NCBI RefSeq assembly: GCF_000330725.2
Contig: NZ_AMZY02000018.1
Coordinates: 1 to 64,000 of the forward strand
Direction of reading: 5' to 3'
Length of the DNA stretch: 64,000 nt
Source of the DNA: Mariniradius saccharolyticus AK6
GTDB lineage: Bacteria; Bacteroidota; Bacteroidia; Cytophagales; Cyclobacteriaceae
Shown here: positions 37,370-46,005 of the stretch, one piece after another
Position numbering within the stretch: the stretch's first letter is position 1
Layout: the number at the start of each line of letters is the position of its first letter
The notes under the pieces: generated by a model
The model's database searches: none
Seen by the model: only the letters and a program-made list of their open reading frames with translations
Told to the model about the DNA's origin: nothing
Translations under genes and position numbers: made by a program

Positions 37370-38956
37370 TTATTCAAACCTGAATCCCATTGGATTAACA
37401 GGAGTATTCTCCTCTACGATCTCATCCTCGCGGTAATTGATAATTTGTTCGAGACGACCGCTGACATTGTAATATTTCCAAGGCCCCTCTTTCTTGCCTT
37501 CTTTCATTTGGCCTTCTGAAGCTTTTTTACCCGTATCGTGGAAATACGTCCAGATCCCATTTGCCTTTCCGTCGACATAATTGCCCTGGGATTCTATGGT
37601 TCCAGTAACATAGTAGGTATTTCTGGTGCCGTTTCCGTCCTTTAAGGTTCCTTTATCCAAAGTCCTGCTTCCATCATAGGAAAAATAGTCGCCCACATTC
37701 AAAAGTCTTCCATTCGACCAGGATTCCTCTTGGGTAAGTTGCTTATTGTCGTAAAACAATCCCCAAAGTCCATCCTCAAATCCCAGGAAATAGCTTCCGA
37801 CGGATTTCAATTGTCCTCCATCATAGTAGTAAAACCATTGGCCGTTTTCCAGCCCAAGGCTGTATTCACCTTCAGCAATCAGGATTCCAATTTTGTTGAA
37901 GTACTTCCAAAGCCCGGTTTTGAGATCGTTTTTGTATTCTCCGATAGAATAGAGATTGCCCTCCGGAAAATAGCTTTTCCATAAACCGTCCTTCATGCCA
38001 TTGGTATACTGTCCCTCTACCGAAATCTTTCCGTTGGAGTGGTTTTCTATGTATTGGCCGATAGGCAGGCCCAATTCATAGGTTTTCCTTTTGGCAATCG
38101 AGCGGTTGGGGAAAAATTCCTCCCAAACTCCAACCGGGATATCATTTTCGTAGCGTTCGATCCTAGCGATTCGCTTGTTTTCATAGTAGAATTTCCACTC
38201 GCCAGTCCTGTTGCCGTCATTATCGTAGTACTTTTCGGATTCAACAATACTGGTCCCCGGGAAATAGGTCAGCCATTGTCCAATTCTGTCTCCGTTGCTA
38301 AACTCGCCCTTTTCCTCTACGATCGACTGGAACGAATACCTTGTAAAAGGGCCATGCGGATGGTTATCTTTAAATGAAGTCTGTACCATCAGCTCGCCCG
38401 TGATTGCATATTCCAAATAAGGTCCTGATAGATTTCCATTTTCATAATTCTCCACCAATGCCAAATCACCGGTAGGATAGAAAGTGACCCATTTTCCGCT
38501 TTTCCTTCCATTCGAATACTGGCCTTCTGTTTTGACTTGGCGGGGGTTGGTAAAATCATCCTGACCCTCACGTCCAAAAAATTCCCTATAAGGCCCCACA
38601 GCCAGACTGTCTTTGTAAACCATTTCGATTTTCAGGGCACCCGTTCTGTCGTACTGTCGGTAGATACCATTGAGCCTATTCATCTGGTATTCCGCTTCGA
38701 TGTGTTTGTTGTTGTTTGGGTAAAAAGAGGTGGCTAATCCCGACCTGACCCCATTGTCAAAGTTGATTGTTTGTATCAGCGCGTTTGTCTTTGGGTTTTG
38801 GAATCTCCAAAGGCCTTGCATTGCGCCGTTTCTAAGTACTCCAGTACCCACCAAGGTTGAATCTGAATTATAGATAGAAACAAGGTTAGGAGTATCTTGG
38901 GAGAATGCTTGCTGAGATAAAAAGAAGAGGCATAAAACCCCAAAAATATATTTCAT
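37370..38956 (-). CDS. Exported YwqK/MORN-like repeat protein
   Basis: A 528-residue protein with a signal peptide (cut after QQAFSQ) followed by about eighteen repeats of roughly 23 residues. The core is GxWxxYYxNGxLxxxGxYxxGxxxG, as in GKWVTFYPTGDLALVENYENG and DGLWKSYFPEGNLYSIGEYKND. Databases often label this the YwqK antitoxin-type repeat, a name derived from one Bacillus gene; nothing here suggests a toxin-antitoxin role. It is probably an elongated beta-sheet repeat in the periplasm or on the surface. No toxin-like partner is adjacent. Confidence 0.85.
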   Translation of the reverse strand: MKYIFGVLCLFFLSQQAFSQDTPNLVSIYNSDSTLVGTGVLRNGAMQGLWRFQNPKTNALIQTINFDNGVRSGLATSFYPNNNKHIEAEYQMNRLNGIYRQYDRTGALKIEMVYKDSLAVGPYREFFGREGQDDFTNPRQVKTEGQYSNGRKSGKWVTFYPTGDLALVENYENGNLSGPYLEYAITGELMVQTSFKDNHPHGPFTRYSFQSIVEEKGEFSNGDRIGQWLTYFPGTSIVESEKYYDNDGNRTGEWKFYYENKRIARIERYENDIPVGVWEEFFPNRSIAKRKTYELGLPIGQYIENHSNGKISVEGQYTNGMKDGLWKSYFPEGNLYSIGEYKNDLKTGLWKYFNKIGILIAEGEYSLGLENGQWFYYYDGGQLKSVGSYFLGFEDGLWGLFYDNKQLTQEESWSNGRLLNVGDYFSYDGSRTLDKGTLKDGNGTRNTYYVTGTIESQGNYVDGKANGIWTYFHDTGKKASEGQMKEGKKEGPWKYYNVSGRLEQIINYREDEIVEENTPVNPMGFRFE

Positions 38957-39042
38957 AGGATGAAGGAGTGCTATTTTGGATAAATAACGAATGGTTGGGA
39001 TTGCGGTTCTAAATTAGCTTAAAATGTGAAATTAGGAAAGGT

Positions 39043-39594
39043 TTAATTATGATTATCCATGATTAACAAAATTTCACGTTTTAAGTCTTCCAGTAGTTTA
39101 TCGGGGTCTTCCTGCAACGGGATTTCTTTGAAAATTTGAAAAAGTCGCATTGCGGGGCCCTTATCAAGCAAAACCTGATTTTCCAATTTTTTCTTTGTAG
39201 ACAGTACTTTGGCATATTCCCATGGGTCAGGGTGATCCGAAATGAAAAAATCGACCTGTTTTTGGGAAAACACTTTCGATCTTCGGGGATTCGCTGATCC
39301 GACCTGGACAAAAAAATATAAGCCGTGGCCCCACCACTGAAGTATCCTGATATTGAAGCCTGTTTTCGGATCAAAGTCCCTTATCAGGTCCAAAACTTCG
39401 TATGGACAGTTTTCGAGGCGATAGCCTTTTGAAACTTTGCTTCCTTTCGCTTGATGATGGAATTCGATCAAACGACTATGTGGGAACTCTTCGGCAAGCC
39501 GATGGAATATCTCGACAAAAAGGTCCGATTGGGTTTTGATTAGTTGGAACAGGTGACTGTTGCCGCAGAGGTCAAGGTCAATCCTTCCTTCCAT
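39043..39594 (-). CDS. Conserved-looking hypothetical protein downstream of fabH
   Basis: A 183-residue cytosolic protein that I do not recognise. It has no signal peptide or membrane segment. It is rich in aromatic and His residues in the middle (RILQWWGHGLYFFVQVG, about 95-111) and ends in a charged helix. It begins three bases after the fabH stop on the same strand, so the two are co-transcribed and perhaps linked in lipid metabolism; that link is inference. The base composition matches its neighbours. Confidence 0.65.
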   Translation of the reverse strand: MEGRIDLDLCGNSHLFQLIKTQSDLFVEIFHRLAEEFPHSRLIEFHHQAKGSKVSKGYRLENCPYEVLDLIRDFDPKTGFNIRILQWWGHGLYFFVQVGSANPRRSKVFSQKQVDFFISDHPDPWEYAKVLSTKKKLENQVLLDKGPAMRLFQIFKEIPLQEDPDKLLEDLKREILLIMDNHN

Positions 39595-39597
39595 CGC

Positions 39598-40596
39598 CTA
39601 CCAGTGCAGCAAGGCGGAGGCCCAGGTAAATCCACTTCCGAATGCTGCTAGGCAGACTAAATCCCCTTCTTTCAGCAATCCTTTTTCAAAAGCCTCGCTC
39701 AGTGCAATCGGAATCGTCGCAGCTGTGGTATTTCCTAAGCGCTGAATGTTGTTATAGACCTTTTCATCCGGAAGGCCCAATTTCTGTTGGATATAATTGC
39801 TGATGCGGAGGTTCGCTTGGTGGGGCACAAGGAGGTCAATTTCTTCCTTTGATTTGCCGTTGGCATCCAAAGCTTCTTGGATCACTTCTGCGAAGCGCAC
39901 GACCGCATGCTTGAAGACAGCATTTCCGTTCATTTTAAGGAAAAACTCCCCACTTTCGATCAATTCTGGGGAAATCCGGACTTCTTTGCTGGAACTTGGT
40001 CCGATGCAATAGAGCTCTTCGGCATGGGCGCCATCTGCATGAAGGTGTGTTGAAAGGATCCCCTGATGGCCTTCTTCCGCTCTACTTAGGACGGCTGCGC
40101 CGGCACCATCCGCAAAAATCACCGCACTCGATCTGCCCTCATCACTTTTGTCCAAGGCTGAAGATTGAATCTCTGCACCAACCACAAGGATATTCTTGTA
40201 CATCCCCGTCTTGATATATTGGTCTGCGATGGAGAGTGCATAGATAAATCCCGAGCACGCATTCCTGATATCGAGTGCGCCGATGCCGTTCAGACCCAAT
40301 TCCCTTTGAAGGAGAACCCCATTTCCTGGCAAAAAATAATCCGCGGTAATGGTCGCGAACACGATAAAGTCGATTTCCTTGGTGTCAAGCCCCGATCGTT
40401 GGATTGCCATTTCGGCGGCCGCTTTGGACATGCTGGTGACGGTGTCTTTTCCAGGTACAAACCACCTCCTCTCATGGATACCCGTCCTCTCAACGATCCA
40501 GTCGTTATTGGTATCCATGATCGTTGAAAGATATTCGTTGGTGATGACGCGTTCCGGTACGTAGTGGCCAATGCCTTTGATGCGCGATTTGTACAT
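39598..40596 (-). CDS. fabH: 3-oxoacyl-ACP synthase III (FabH-like)
   Basis: A 332-residue thiolase-fold condensing enzyme that starts fatty acid synthesis by joining acetyl-CoA (or branched acyl-CoA) to malonyl-ACP. The catalytic Cys is in DIRNACSGFIYAL (about Cys115), His in LLVPHQANLRI (about 248), and Asn in QRLGNTTAATIPIAL (about 280). The N-terminus SRIKGIGHYVPERVITN is typical. It stands alone, without plsX or acpP. A second housekeeping FabH may exist elsewhere, so a specialised role is possible. Confidence 0.9.
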   Translation of the reverse strand: MYKSRIKGIGHYVPERVITNEYLSTIMDTNNDWIVERTGIHERRWFVPGKDTVTSMSKAAAEMAIQRSGLDTKEIDFIVFATITADYFLPGNGVLLQRELGLNGIGALDIRNACSGFIYALSIADQYIKTGMYKNILVVGAEIQSSALDKSDEGRSSAVIFADGAGAAVLSRAEEGHQGILSTHLHADGAHAEELYCIGPSSSKEVRISPELIESGEFFLKMNGNAVFKHAVVRFAEVIQEALDANGKSKEEIDLLVPHQANLRISNYIQQKLGLPDEKVYNNIQRLGNTTAATIPIALSEAFEKGLLKEGDLVCLAAFGSGFTWASALLHW

Positions 40597-40727
40597 GTCA
40601 GAAAGTTATTTTGGGAAAAACTGAGTCCAAATTGGTATGCTATGCATACAAATATCTGCCTTCTTTCGGCATTCGCAAAACTTGGGAACCTTATGTGATG
40701 AAAAAGAATGATCAACAAAAAATGCCT

Positions 40728-41630
40728 CTACCTAAGCCTACCCTCTTGCTTGAGCTTCCAGTATCGGTAAAGGCCTGCGACGGACATGAAGCTTGGATTT
40801 GCCTTTTCATAAACCTCGATCAAAGCTTCTGAGCATCCCTGTGCTGCCAAAAAATGTCGGGTATAGGAAATGAAATCAGTCACAGCATCTGCTTGGGGTA
40901 CACCTTGGTCAAAACGTGATTTCATCCATTCTGACCAATCATCCAATATGTATGAAAGCGAATCCAAATGCCAATCCACGTTTTCGATAATTCCAAAATG
41001 AGTCAGGAATAGGAAAGAGGGCTTTTCAGCCTTGATTTTCCCAAGAGATGATTTCCATGCTTCGATATGAATGTCCGGAGGCGGGCAGGGGGGTACTACC
41101 GGACCATTTTCAATTTTCACACCAGCAATGTCTCCTGTGAATATCGACTCGCCAAGTTTCCAAGCGATGTGGTGAACCGCATGGCCGGGCGTATGAATGG
41201 CCTTGAACCGGCAATTCCCGATGTCCAAAACTGCTTCATCTTCCACTTCGATCACCTGATCGCTTGGAATGGATCCGCTTTGCCCCCAAAGCTTTTCCAT
41301 ATCGTCCCCATAATTTTGTGAAGCGGAATTCCAAAGTCGCTCCGGATTGACAAGGTGAACCGCACCGGCAGGATGCACAAAGATCTTCGCCCCGCCTTTG
41401 GCCAGCCTCCAAGCGGCCCCTGCATGGTCAAAGTGGATGTGGGTCAAAAGCACGTGCTTGATATCTTCTGGCAGGTATCCAAACTTTGCAAGTTCCTTTT
41501 CAAGATTGGCAAACGTGCTATCCGGCCCTGTCTCTATAAGCACGGGCCCGGCGTCTGTTTCAACAAGAAAGGATGCTATTGCCTCTGAAGCGCCTTGGAA
41601 TCGAAGGTCCAAAATTCTGATGTCTGCCAT
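40728..41630 (-). CDS. MBL-fold metallo-hydrolase
   Basis: A 300-residue metallo-beta-lactamase-fold hydrolase with HIHFDHAGA (HxHxDH, about 64-72), the second His in HTPGHAVHH (about 147) and Asp in FTGDIAG (about 168). There is no signal peptide, so it is cytosolic. Glyoxalase II-like or thioesterase activity is possible but the substrate cannot be read from sequence. Its ATG overlaps the stop of the SRAP gene by one base (TGATG), so the two are translationally coupled. Confidence 0.88.
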   Translation of the reverse strand: MADIRILDLRFQGASEAIASFLVETDAGPVLIETGPDSTFANLEKELAKFGYLPEDIKHVLLTHIHFDHAGAAWRLAKGGAKIFVHPAGAVHLVNPERLWNSASQNYGDDMEKLWGQSGSIPSDQVIEVEDEAVLDIGNCRFKAIHTPGHAVHHIAWKLGESIFTGDIAGVKIENGPVVPPCPPPDIHIEAWKSSLGKIKAEKPSFLFLTHFGIIENVDWHLDSLSYILDDWSEWMKSRFDQGVPQADAVTDFISYTRHFLAAQGCSEALIEVYEKANPSFMSVAGLYRYWKLKQEGRLR

Positions 41631-42328
41631 CAGCCGAATAGGGTGTAATTACCAAATTGATCTGCGGGAGAGCTCTTGCGGATGATCGACGGACTGTCGT
41701 TTTGGACTGAATTGACCAAGGGTGAAACAGTGTAGCTCACCAGTTCGTCCCCGCTATGACCTGCAAGGATACTTTTAAGGCTTTGTTCAGAGGTGTATTT
41801 GTCCAGCCATTTCTTTTCATCTTCCCGATTTAGGATCAGCGGCATGCGGTCGTGGATCTCAGAGACCAATGGGCTGGGGGCCGTTGTCAAAATCAAAAAA
41901 GTATGGTTTGTCTCACCCTTGTCGTTTTCGTATTCCTCCCAAATACCAGCAAAGGCAAACAAGCCTTCATCTGGCCTGGCAAAGCGATAGGGGATTTTGG
42001 TTTTCTTGCCAAGTTTTTTCCATTCATAAAATCCATCTGCTGGAATCAGGCAACGCCTGCGCTGGAAAGAGGATTTGAAGGAAACCTTTTCGTGCACCGT
42101 TTCAGCTTTCGCGTTGATGAATTGCTGGCTTACGGGCTTGTTTTTGGCAAAATCCGGGGTAATTCCCCAGTAGAAAAATGAAAAACCCTTGGGGCTCTCG
42201 GATGTGATCACAGGTACCAGTTGGGAAGGGGCGATGTTGTACCGGGGCTTGAAGTCCACCAACATTTCCGCCTGGAACCTGTCTTCCAATTCAAATTTTT
42301 GTTTTCCCAAGGAATATCTGCCGCACAT
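41630..42328 (-). CDS. SRAP (SOS response-associated peptidase, YedK/HMCES-like)
   Basis: A 232-residue protein that crosslinks covalently to abasic sites in single-stranded DNA through Cys2 and protects them from cleavage. The protein starts MCGRYSL with Cys2 exposed after Met removal. The Asn in QFINAKAE, Glu in ADGFYEWK and His in IHDRMPLIL complete the known active site. It is the first gene of the coupled pair with the MBL hydrolase. Its presence fits a DNA-damage tolerance repertoire that also includes the mutasome at the right end of the window. Confidence 0.94.
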   Translation of the reverse strand: MCGRYSLGKQKFELEDRFQAEMLVDFKPRYNIAPSQLVPVITSESPKGFSFFYWGITPDFAKNKPVSQQFINAKAETVHEKVSFKSSFQRRRCLIPADGFYEWKKLGKKTKIPYRFARPDEGLFAFAGIWEEYENDKGETNHTFLILTTAPSPLVSEIHDRMPLILNREDEKKWLDKYTSEQSLKSILAGHSGDELVSYTVSPLVNSVQNDSPSIIRKSSPADQFGNYTLFG

Positions 42329-42350
42329 GGTTTCCTATTTTTCTTGAAAA

Positions 42351-43310
42351 TTACTGTTCTCCCGTGATAAATTCAAACGCCCGCTTTTCAGACCAATAGA
42401 TGTCTTCCTTTTTTCTCGGCGAAAACCCAACATGCCCCCCGTACCTCGGGAAATCCATCCAAACTTGGTCCAGTTGCCTTCCGAGCGAAACGGGGAAACA
42501 GCGTTCGCTTAGGAAAGGATCGTTTTGGGCGTTGAGGATCAGCACGGGGATTTCGATGTTTTCAAGAAAATACAGCGAGGAATTCTGCTCATAATAGTCG
42601 TGTGCATCCCTAAAGCCATGCAAGGGACCGGTGTAATGATCGTCGAAATCCTGCAAGGTTTTGATTTTTCGAAGGATCCCCGTAGGAATCTCGTTTGGGA
42701 AAACCTTGGCTTTTTGGACTACCTTTTCCTTCAGGGTTTTTAGAAAGCGGTTCGCGTATACGATGTTTTCTCCGGTCGAAATCTTCACGCAGCTGCTTTC
42801 GAGATGCAGCGGGACCGATATCGCTACGGCTTTTTTGATTTTCGGGCCGCGGTCCCGTTTTTCTCCCAGGTACTTCAGCGTGAGGTTTCCCCCAAGACTA
42901 AAACCGACAAGAAAGATATTTGTGTATTCTTTTCCCGCATGTTGGATTACAAAATCCAGATCGTAAGTCGCACCAGAATGGTAGAAAATCGGCTTTCGGT
43001 TCAATTCTCCACTGCAGCCCCGAAAGTTCCAGGTGAGCACATCGAAGCCGTTTGTATAAAAATGGCGCGCCATCCCCGACATATAAGGTCTCCTGCTGTT
43101 TCCTTCCAAGCCGTGGCTGATGATCACGAGGTCCTGAGATTTTTTGCGTAGCCAGTCCAAATCAAGAAAGTCCCCATCAGGGGTGTCAACACGTTCTCTC
43201 TCAAAGGGTAAGGGATGGCTGTCCCGAAATAAGCCTGGCACAATCGTCTGCAAATGGCCATTGAAAAGCCATTTTGGGTACTCGTATTCTGTAGATTTGA
43301 TGATTGGCAT
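42351..43310 (-). CDS. YheT-like alpha/beta hydrolase
   Basis: From ATG 43310 the protein has 319 residues and begins MPIIKSTEYEYPKWLFNGHLQTI, as in the YheT/ABHD1-3 family. The alternative start at 43343 adds 11 residues without family resemblance. The nucleophile elbow is GFSLGGN (Ser about 130), the oxyanion region SHGLEGNS, and the C-terminal His is in RYGGHVGF. Probably a carboxylesterase or lipase acting on membrane lipids; substrate unproved. Confidence 0.86.
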   Translation of the reverse strand: MPIIKSTEYEYPKWLFNGHLQTIVPGLFRDSHPLPFERERVDTPDGDFLDLDWLRKKSQDLVIISHGLEGNSRRPYMSGMARHFYTNGFDVLTWNFRGCSGELNRKPIFYHSGATYDLDFVIQHAGKEYTNIFLVGFSLGGNLTLKYLGEKRDRGPKIKKAVAISVPLHLESSCVKISTGENIVYANRFLKTLKEKVVQKAKVFPNEIPTGILRKIKTLQDFDDHYTGPLHGFRDAHDYYEQNSSLYFLENIEIPVLILNAQNDPFLSERCFPVSLGRQLDQVWMDFPRYGGHVGFSPRKKEDIYWSEKRAFEFITGEQ

Positions 43311-43366
43311 TCCCGAACAAAATCTGGTTTCCCGTGTTTTCAAAACCTGAAAATACTAGGTTTAAA

Positions 43367-43398
43367 TTTGAAATAAGTCATTTTAAGAACTATTTTTG
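43367..43398 (+). promoter_or_regulatory. Bacteroidota promoter of the PDH E2 gene
   Basis: TTTG (43367-43370), a 20-nt spacer and TATTTTTG (43391-43398) exactly match the Bacteroidota sigma-ABfr consensus. The ATG follows 36 nt after the -7 box. It is the best promoter match I see in the window. Confidence 0.75.
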
Positions 43399-43433
43399 GA
43401 CTCCTAAAATTTGACCAGGATATACTAAAAAAT

Positions 43434-45110
43434 ATGGCCGAGATCATACGAATGCCCAAAATGAGCGACACCATGGAAGAAGGGGTGATTGCAGCGTGGT
43501 TGAAAAAAGTTGGAGATACCTTGAAGCCCGGAGATATATTGGCCGAGGTGGAGACCGACAAGGCGACCATGGAATTGGAGTCTTATGAAGAGGGGGTGTT
43601 GCTGTACATTGGAGTACAAGAAAAAGATGCCGTAGCTGTCAATGGCGTAATTGCGATCATTGGCAACAAAGGCGAAAATATAGACGCAATCCTAAAGGAA
43701 ATTGCCGGCGGTGCTCCTGCGCCAAAAATAGAAGCCCAGCCTGAATCCAAACCAGAGCCGGCTAAAGCGGAAGCTGTGCCAGCCGCCAAAGCAACCGAGA
43801 CTATCGATACCTCTGGTATCAATGCCACGGTCATTACTATGCCTAAAATGAGTGACACCATGACAGAGGGTACCATCGCGGCTTGGTTGAAGAAGGTAGG
43901 CGATTCAGTAAAGTCGGGAGATATTTTGGCTGAGGTCGAAACAGACAAGGCCACCATGGAACTCGAGTCTTATGAAGATGGTACCTTGCTTTATATTGGC
44001 GTGGAAGCCGGAGATTCTGTCGCCGTAGACGGCGTCATCGCCATCATTGGTGAAAAAGGGGCAGATTATCAGACGCTATTAAAAGCCCACGCAGGCGGCG
44101 CAGGTGCTTCCCCAGCGCCTGAGGCGGCAGCGCCCGTGGCAGCCGAACCGGTGGCCCCAGTGGCGGAAGTATCCAAGGCAGCCGCTCCGGTCGTTCAAGA
44201 AGTTCATGCAAGTTCCTCAAGCAGTGATAATGGCAGATTGAAAGCTTCTCCGCTCGCCAAAAAGATGGCTGCGGACAAGGGGATTGACATTGCCTTGGTG
44301 AAGGGTTCCGGTGAAGGCGGTCGAATTATCAAAAAAGATGTGGAAACCTTCGATCCGGCGTCTGTGAAGGTCGCCGCACCGCAAGTCGCCGCTGCGCCAG
44401 CTGTTGCTGCTGCACCTTCCATAGGCCAGGAATCCTTCCGTGAGGAAAAGGTTTCTCAAATGCGCAAAGTAATTGCCAAGCGCTTGGCGGAAAGCAAGTT
44501 CACAGCGCCGCATTTCTACCTGACCATGGAAATCATCATGGACAAGGCCATAGAGGCAAGAAACAGCATGAACGAGGTTTCCCCAGTGAAAATCTCTTTC
44601 AACGATATGGTCATCAAGGCGGCTGCAGCAGCTTTGCGCCAGCATCCCAAAGTCAATTCATCTTGGCTCGGCGACAAAATCCGCTACAACGACCACATCC
44701 ATATCGGAATGGCGGTAGCTGTCGAGGAAGGTTTGTTGGTGCCGGTCATCCGTTTTGCTGACAACAAGTCACTTTCCCAAATCTCCAATGAGGCCAAGAC
44801 ATTGGGCGCAAAAGCCAAAAACAAGGAACTCCAACCCAAGGATTGGGAAGGAAATACCTTCACGATCTCAAATTTGGGGATGTTTGGCATCGAAGAGTTC
44901 ACGGCCATCATCAATCCGCCTGATGCCTGCATCTTGGCAGTCGGCGGAATCAAAGAGACTGTGATCGTGAAAAACGGCCAAATGCAGGTTGGGAATGTCA
45001 TGAAAGTGACGCTTTCCTGTGACCACAGGGTAGTGGATGGAGCGGTTGGTTCCGCTTTCCTCAAAACCCTCAAAGGTCTCTTGGAAGATCCTGTTAGAAT
45101 GCTGGTTTAA
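43434..45110 (+). CDS. Pyruvate dehydrogenase E2 (dihydrolipoamide acetyltransferase) with two lipoyl domains
   Basis: The 558-residue core enzyme of the pyruvate dehydrogenase complex, transferring acetyl from lipoyl to CoA. Two lipoyl domains (about 1-78 and 127-205) each carry the lipoylated Lys in VETDKATMELES. They are joined by Ala/Pro-rich linkers. The E1/E3-binding domain is KASPLAKKMAADKGIDIALVKGSG (about 263-286) and the catalytic domain ends with CDHRVVDGAVG (His531, Asp535). E1 and E3 genes are not adjacent. The two lipoyl modules are highly similar even in DNA, suggesting an internal duplication. Confidence 0.93.
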   Translation: MAEIIRMPKMSDTMEEGVIAAWLKKVGDTLKPGDILAEVETDKATMELESYEEGVLLYIGVQEKDAVAVNGVIAIIGNKGENIDAILKEIAGGAPAPKIEAQPESKPEPAKAEAVPAAKATETIDTSGINATVITMPKMSDTMTEGTIAAWLKKVGDSVKSGDILAEVETDKATMELESYEDGTLLYIGVEAGDSVAVDGVIAIIGEKGADYQTLLKAHAGGAGASPAPEAAAPVAAEPVAPVAEVSKAAAPVVQEVHASSSSSDNGRLKASPLAKKMAADKGIDIALVKGSGEGGRIIKKDVETFDPASVKVAAPQVAAAPAVAAAPSIGQESFREEKVSQMRKVIAKRLAESKFTAPHFYLTMEIIMDKAIEARNSMNEVSPVKISFNDMVIKAAAAALRQHPKVNSSWLGDKIRYNDHIHIGMAVAVEEGLLVPVIRFADNKSLSQISNEAKTLGAKAKNKELQPKDWEGNTFTISNLGMFGIEEFTAIINPPDACILAVGGIKETVIVKNGQMQVGNVMKVTLSCDHRVVDGAVGSAFLKTLKGLLEDPVRMLV

Positions 45111-45130
45111 AAAAAACCTTCATATATGCC

Positions 45131-45158
45131 AAAAAGTCCTGTTTTCGCAGGACTTTTT
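45131..45158 (+). terminator. E2 gene terminator
   Basis: Perfect 11-bp stem AAAAAGTCCTG / CAGGACTTTTT with loop TTTTCG, about 20 bases after the E2 stop. Confidence 0.93.
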
Positions 45159-45187
45159 GGTTTAGTATGGTTGTTGACGTTGGGAAA

Positions 45188-45275
45188 AGTTGAAAGGTTA
45201 GAATGTTAAAACGTTACGAAGTTGAATGTTACTACGGATGGTCTCACGTCTGGAGTCTCATATCTCACATCTAGA
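45188..45275. repeat. Degenerate short-period repeat upstream of hslV
   Basis: Bases 45188-45232 are built from 8-9-nt words ending GTTA or GTTG (GGTTAGAAT, GTTAAAAC, GTTACGAA). Bases 45241-45275 follow a 7-bp period, TCTCACG, TCTGGAG, TCTCATA, TCTCACA, TCTAGAA. It fills the gap between the E2 terminator and hslV and has the look of intergenic repeats seen in many Bacteroidota genomes. Confidence 0.6.
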
Positions 45276-45279
45276 AAAT

Positions 45280-45822
45280 ATGGAAAAAATAAAATCAACC
45301 ACCGTCGTCGCCATCAAACACAACGGAGAAGTGGTCATCGGCGCTGATGGCCAAGCTACCTTGGGCAACACCGTTGCCAAGAGCACAGTCAACAAGATCC
45401 GTAAACTACAGGGTGGCAGGATTGTCACGGGTTTTGCGGGATCGACGGCAGATGCATTTACCTTGTTGGACAAATTCGAAGAAAAGCTAGGCGCCTATGG
45501 CAACAACATGAAGCGTGCAGCCGTCGAGCTCGCCAAGGAATGGCGAATGGACAGGATGCTTAGCCGCTTGGAGGCCATGATGATCGTCGCGGACAGTCAG
45601 GATATTTTGATTATTTCTGGTACGGGTGATGTCATTGAGCCCGACATGGAGATCGCCACCATTGGTTCAGGAAGCATGTATGCCCAATCCGCTGCCCGGG
45701 CGCTGAAAAAGTTTGCTCCGCAACTCACGGCTGAGCAGATGGTCCGTGAAAGCCTCGGCATCGCCGCCGACGTCTGCATCTATACCAACCATAATCTGGT
45801 TGTAGAAAAAGTGGTGAAGTAG
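45280..45822 (+). CDS. hslV: HslV (ClpQ) proteasome-like peptidase subunit
   Basis: A 180-residue threonine peptidase that forms a double hexamer and degrades unfolded proteins fed by the HslU ATPase. I choose ATG 45280, giving MEKIKSTTVVAIKHNGEVVIGADGQATLGN. Removal of the first six residues exposes Thr7 as nucleophile, matching TTxV in the family. The catalytic Lys is in VNKIRKL. The loop usually GSGG reads GSGSMYAQ here. No hslU gene is adjacent, unlike the operon in many bacteria. The earlier TTG or ATG codons from 45226 lie in repeat sequence and are unlikely starts. Confidence 0.92.
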   Translation: MEKIKSTTVVAIKHNGEVVIGADGQATLGNTVAKSTVNKIRKLQGGRIVTGFAGSTADAFTLLDKFEEKLGAYGNNMKRAAVELAKEWRMDRMLSRLEAMMIVADSQDILIISGTGDVIEPDMEIATIGSGSMYAQSAARALKKFAPQLTAEQMVRESLGIAADVCIYTNHNLVVEKVVK

Positions 45823-46005
45823 GGACTTCGGATTATGTCGACAGAGATCAGATAGTGAAGGACAGTTGACATGATCTTTGGTTATTAAAGTGATCAACGG
45901 GTAGGGTATTGATTTCTGATAAATACTCTCCACTCCCAGATCTGAGAGATAGTTATGTGCCCTGTCAGAAAATCACATCAAAGTATCACTGGGTATCCTT
46001 CGGTT

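Noticed and set aside
37370-38956. Toxin-antitoxin module suggested by the YwqK-type repeats
   Set aside because: The protein is exported and no toxin-like gene is adjacent; the family name does not prove a toxin-antitoxin role.
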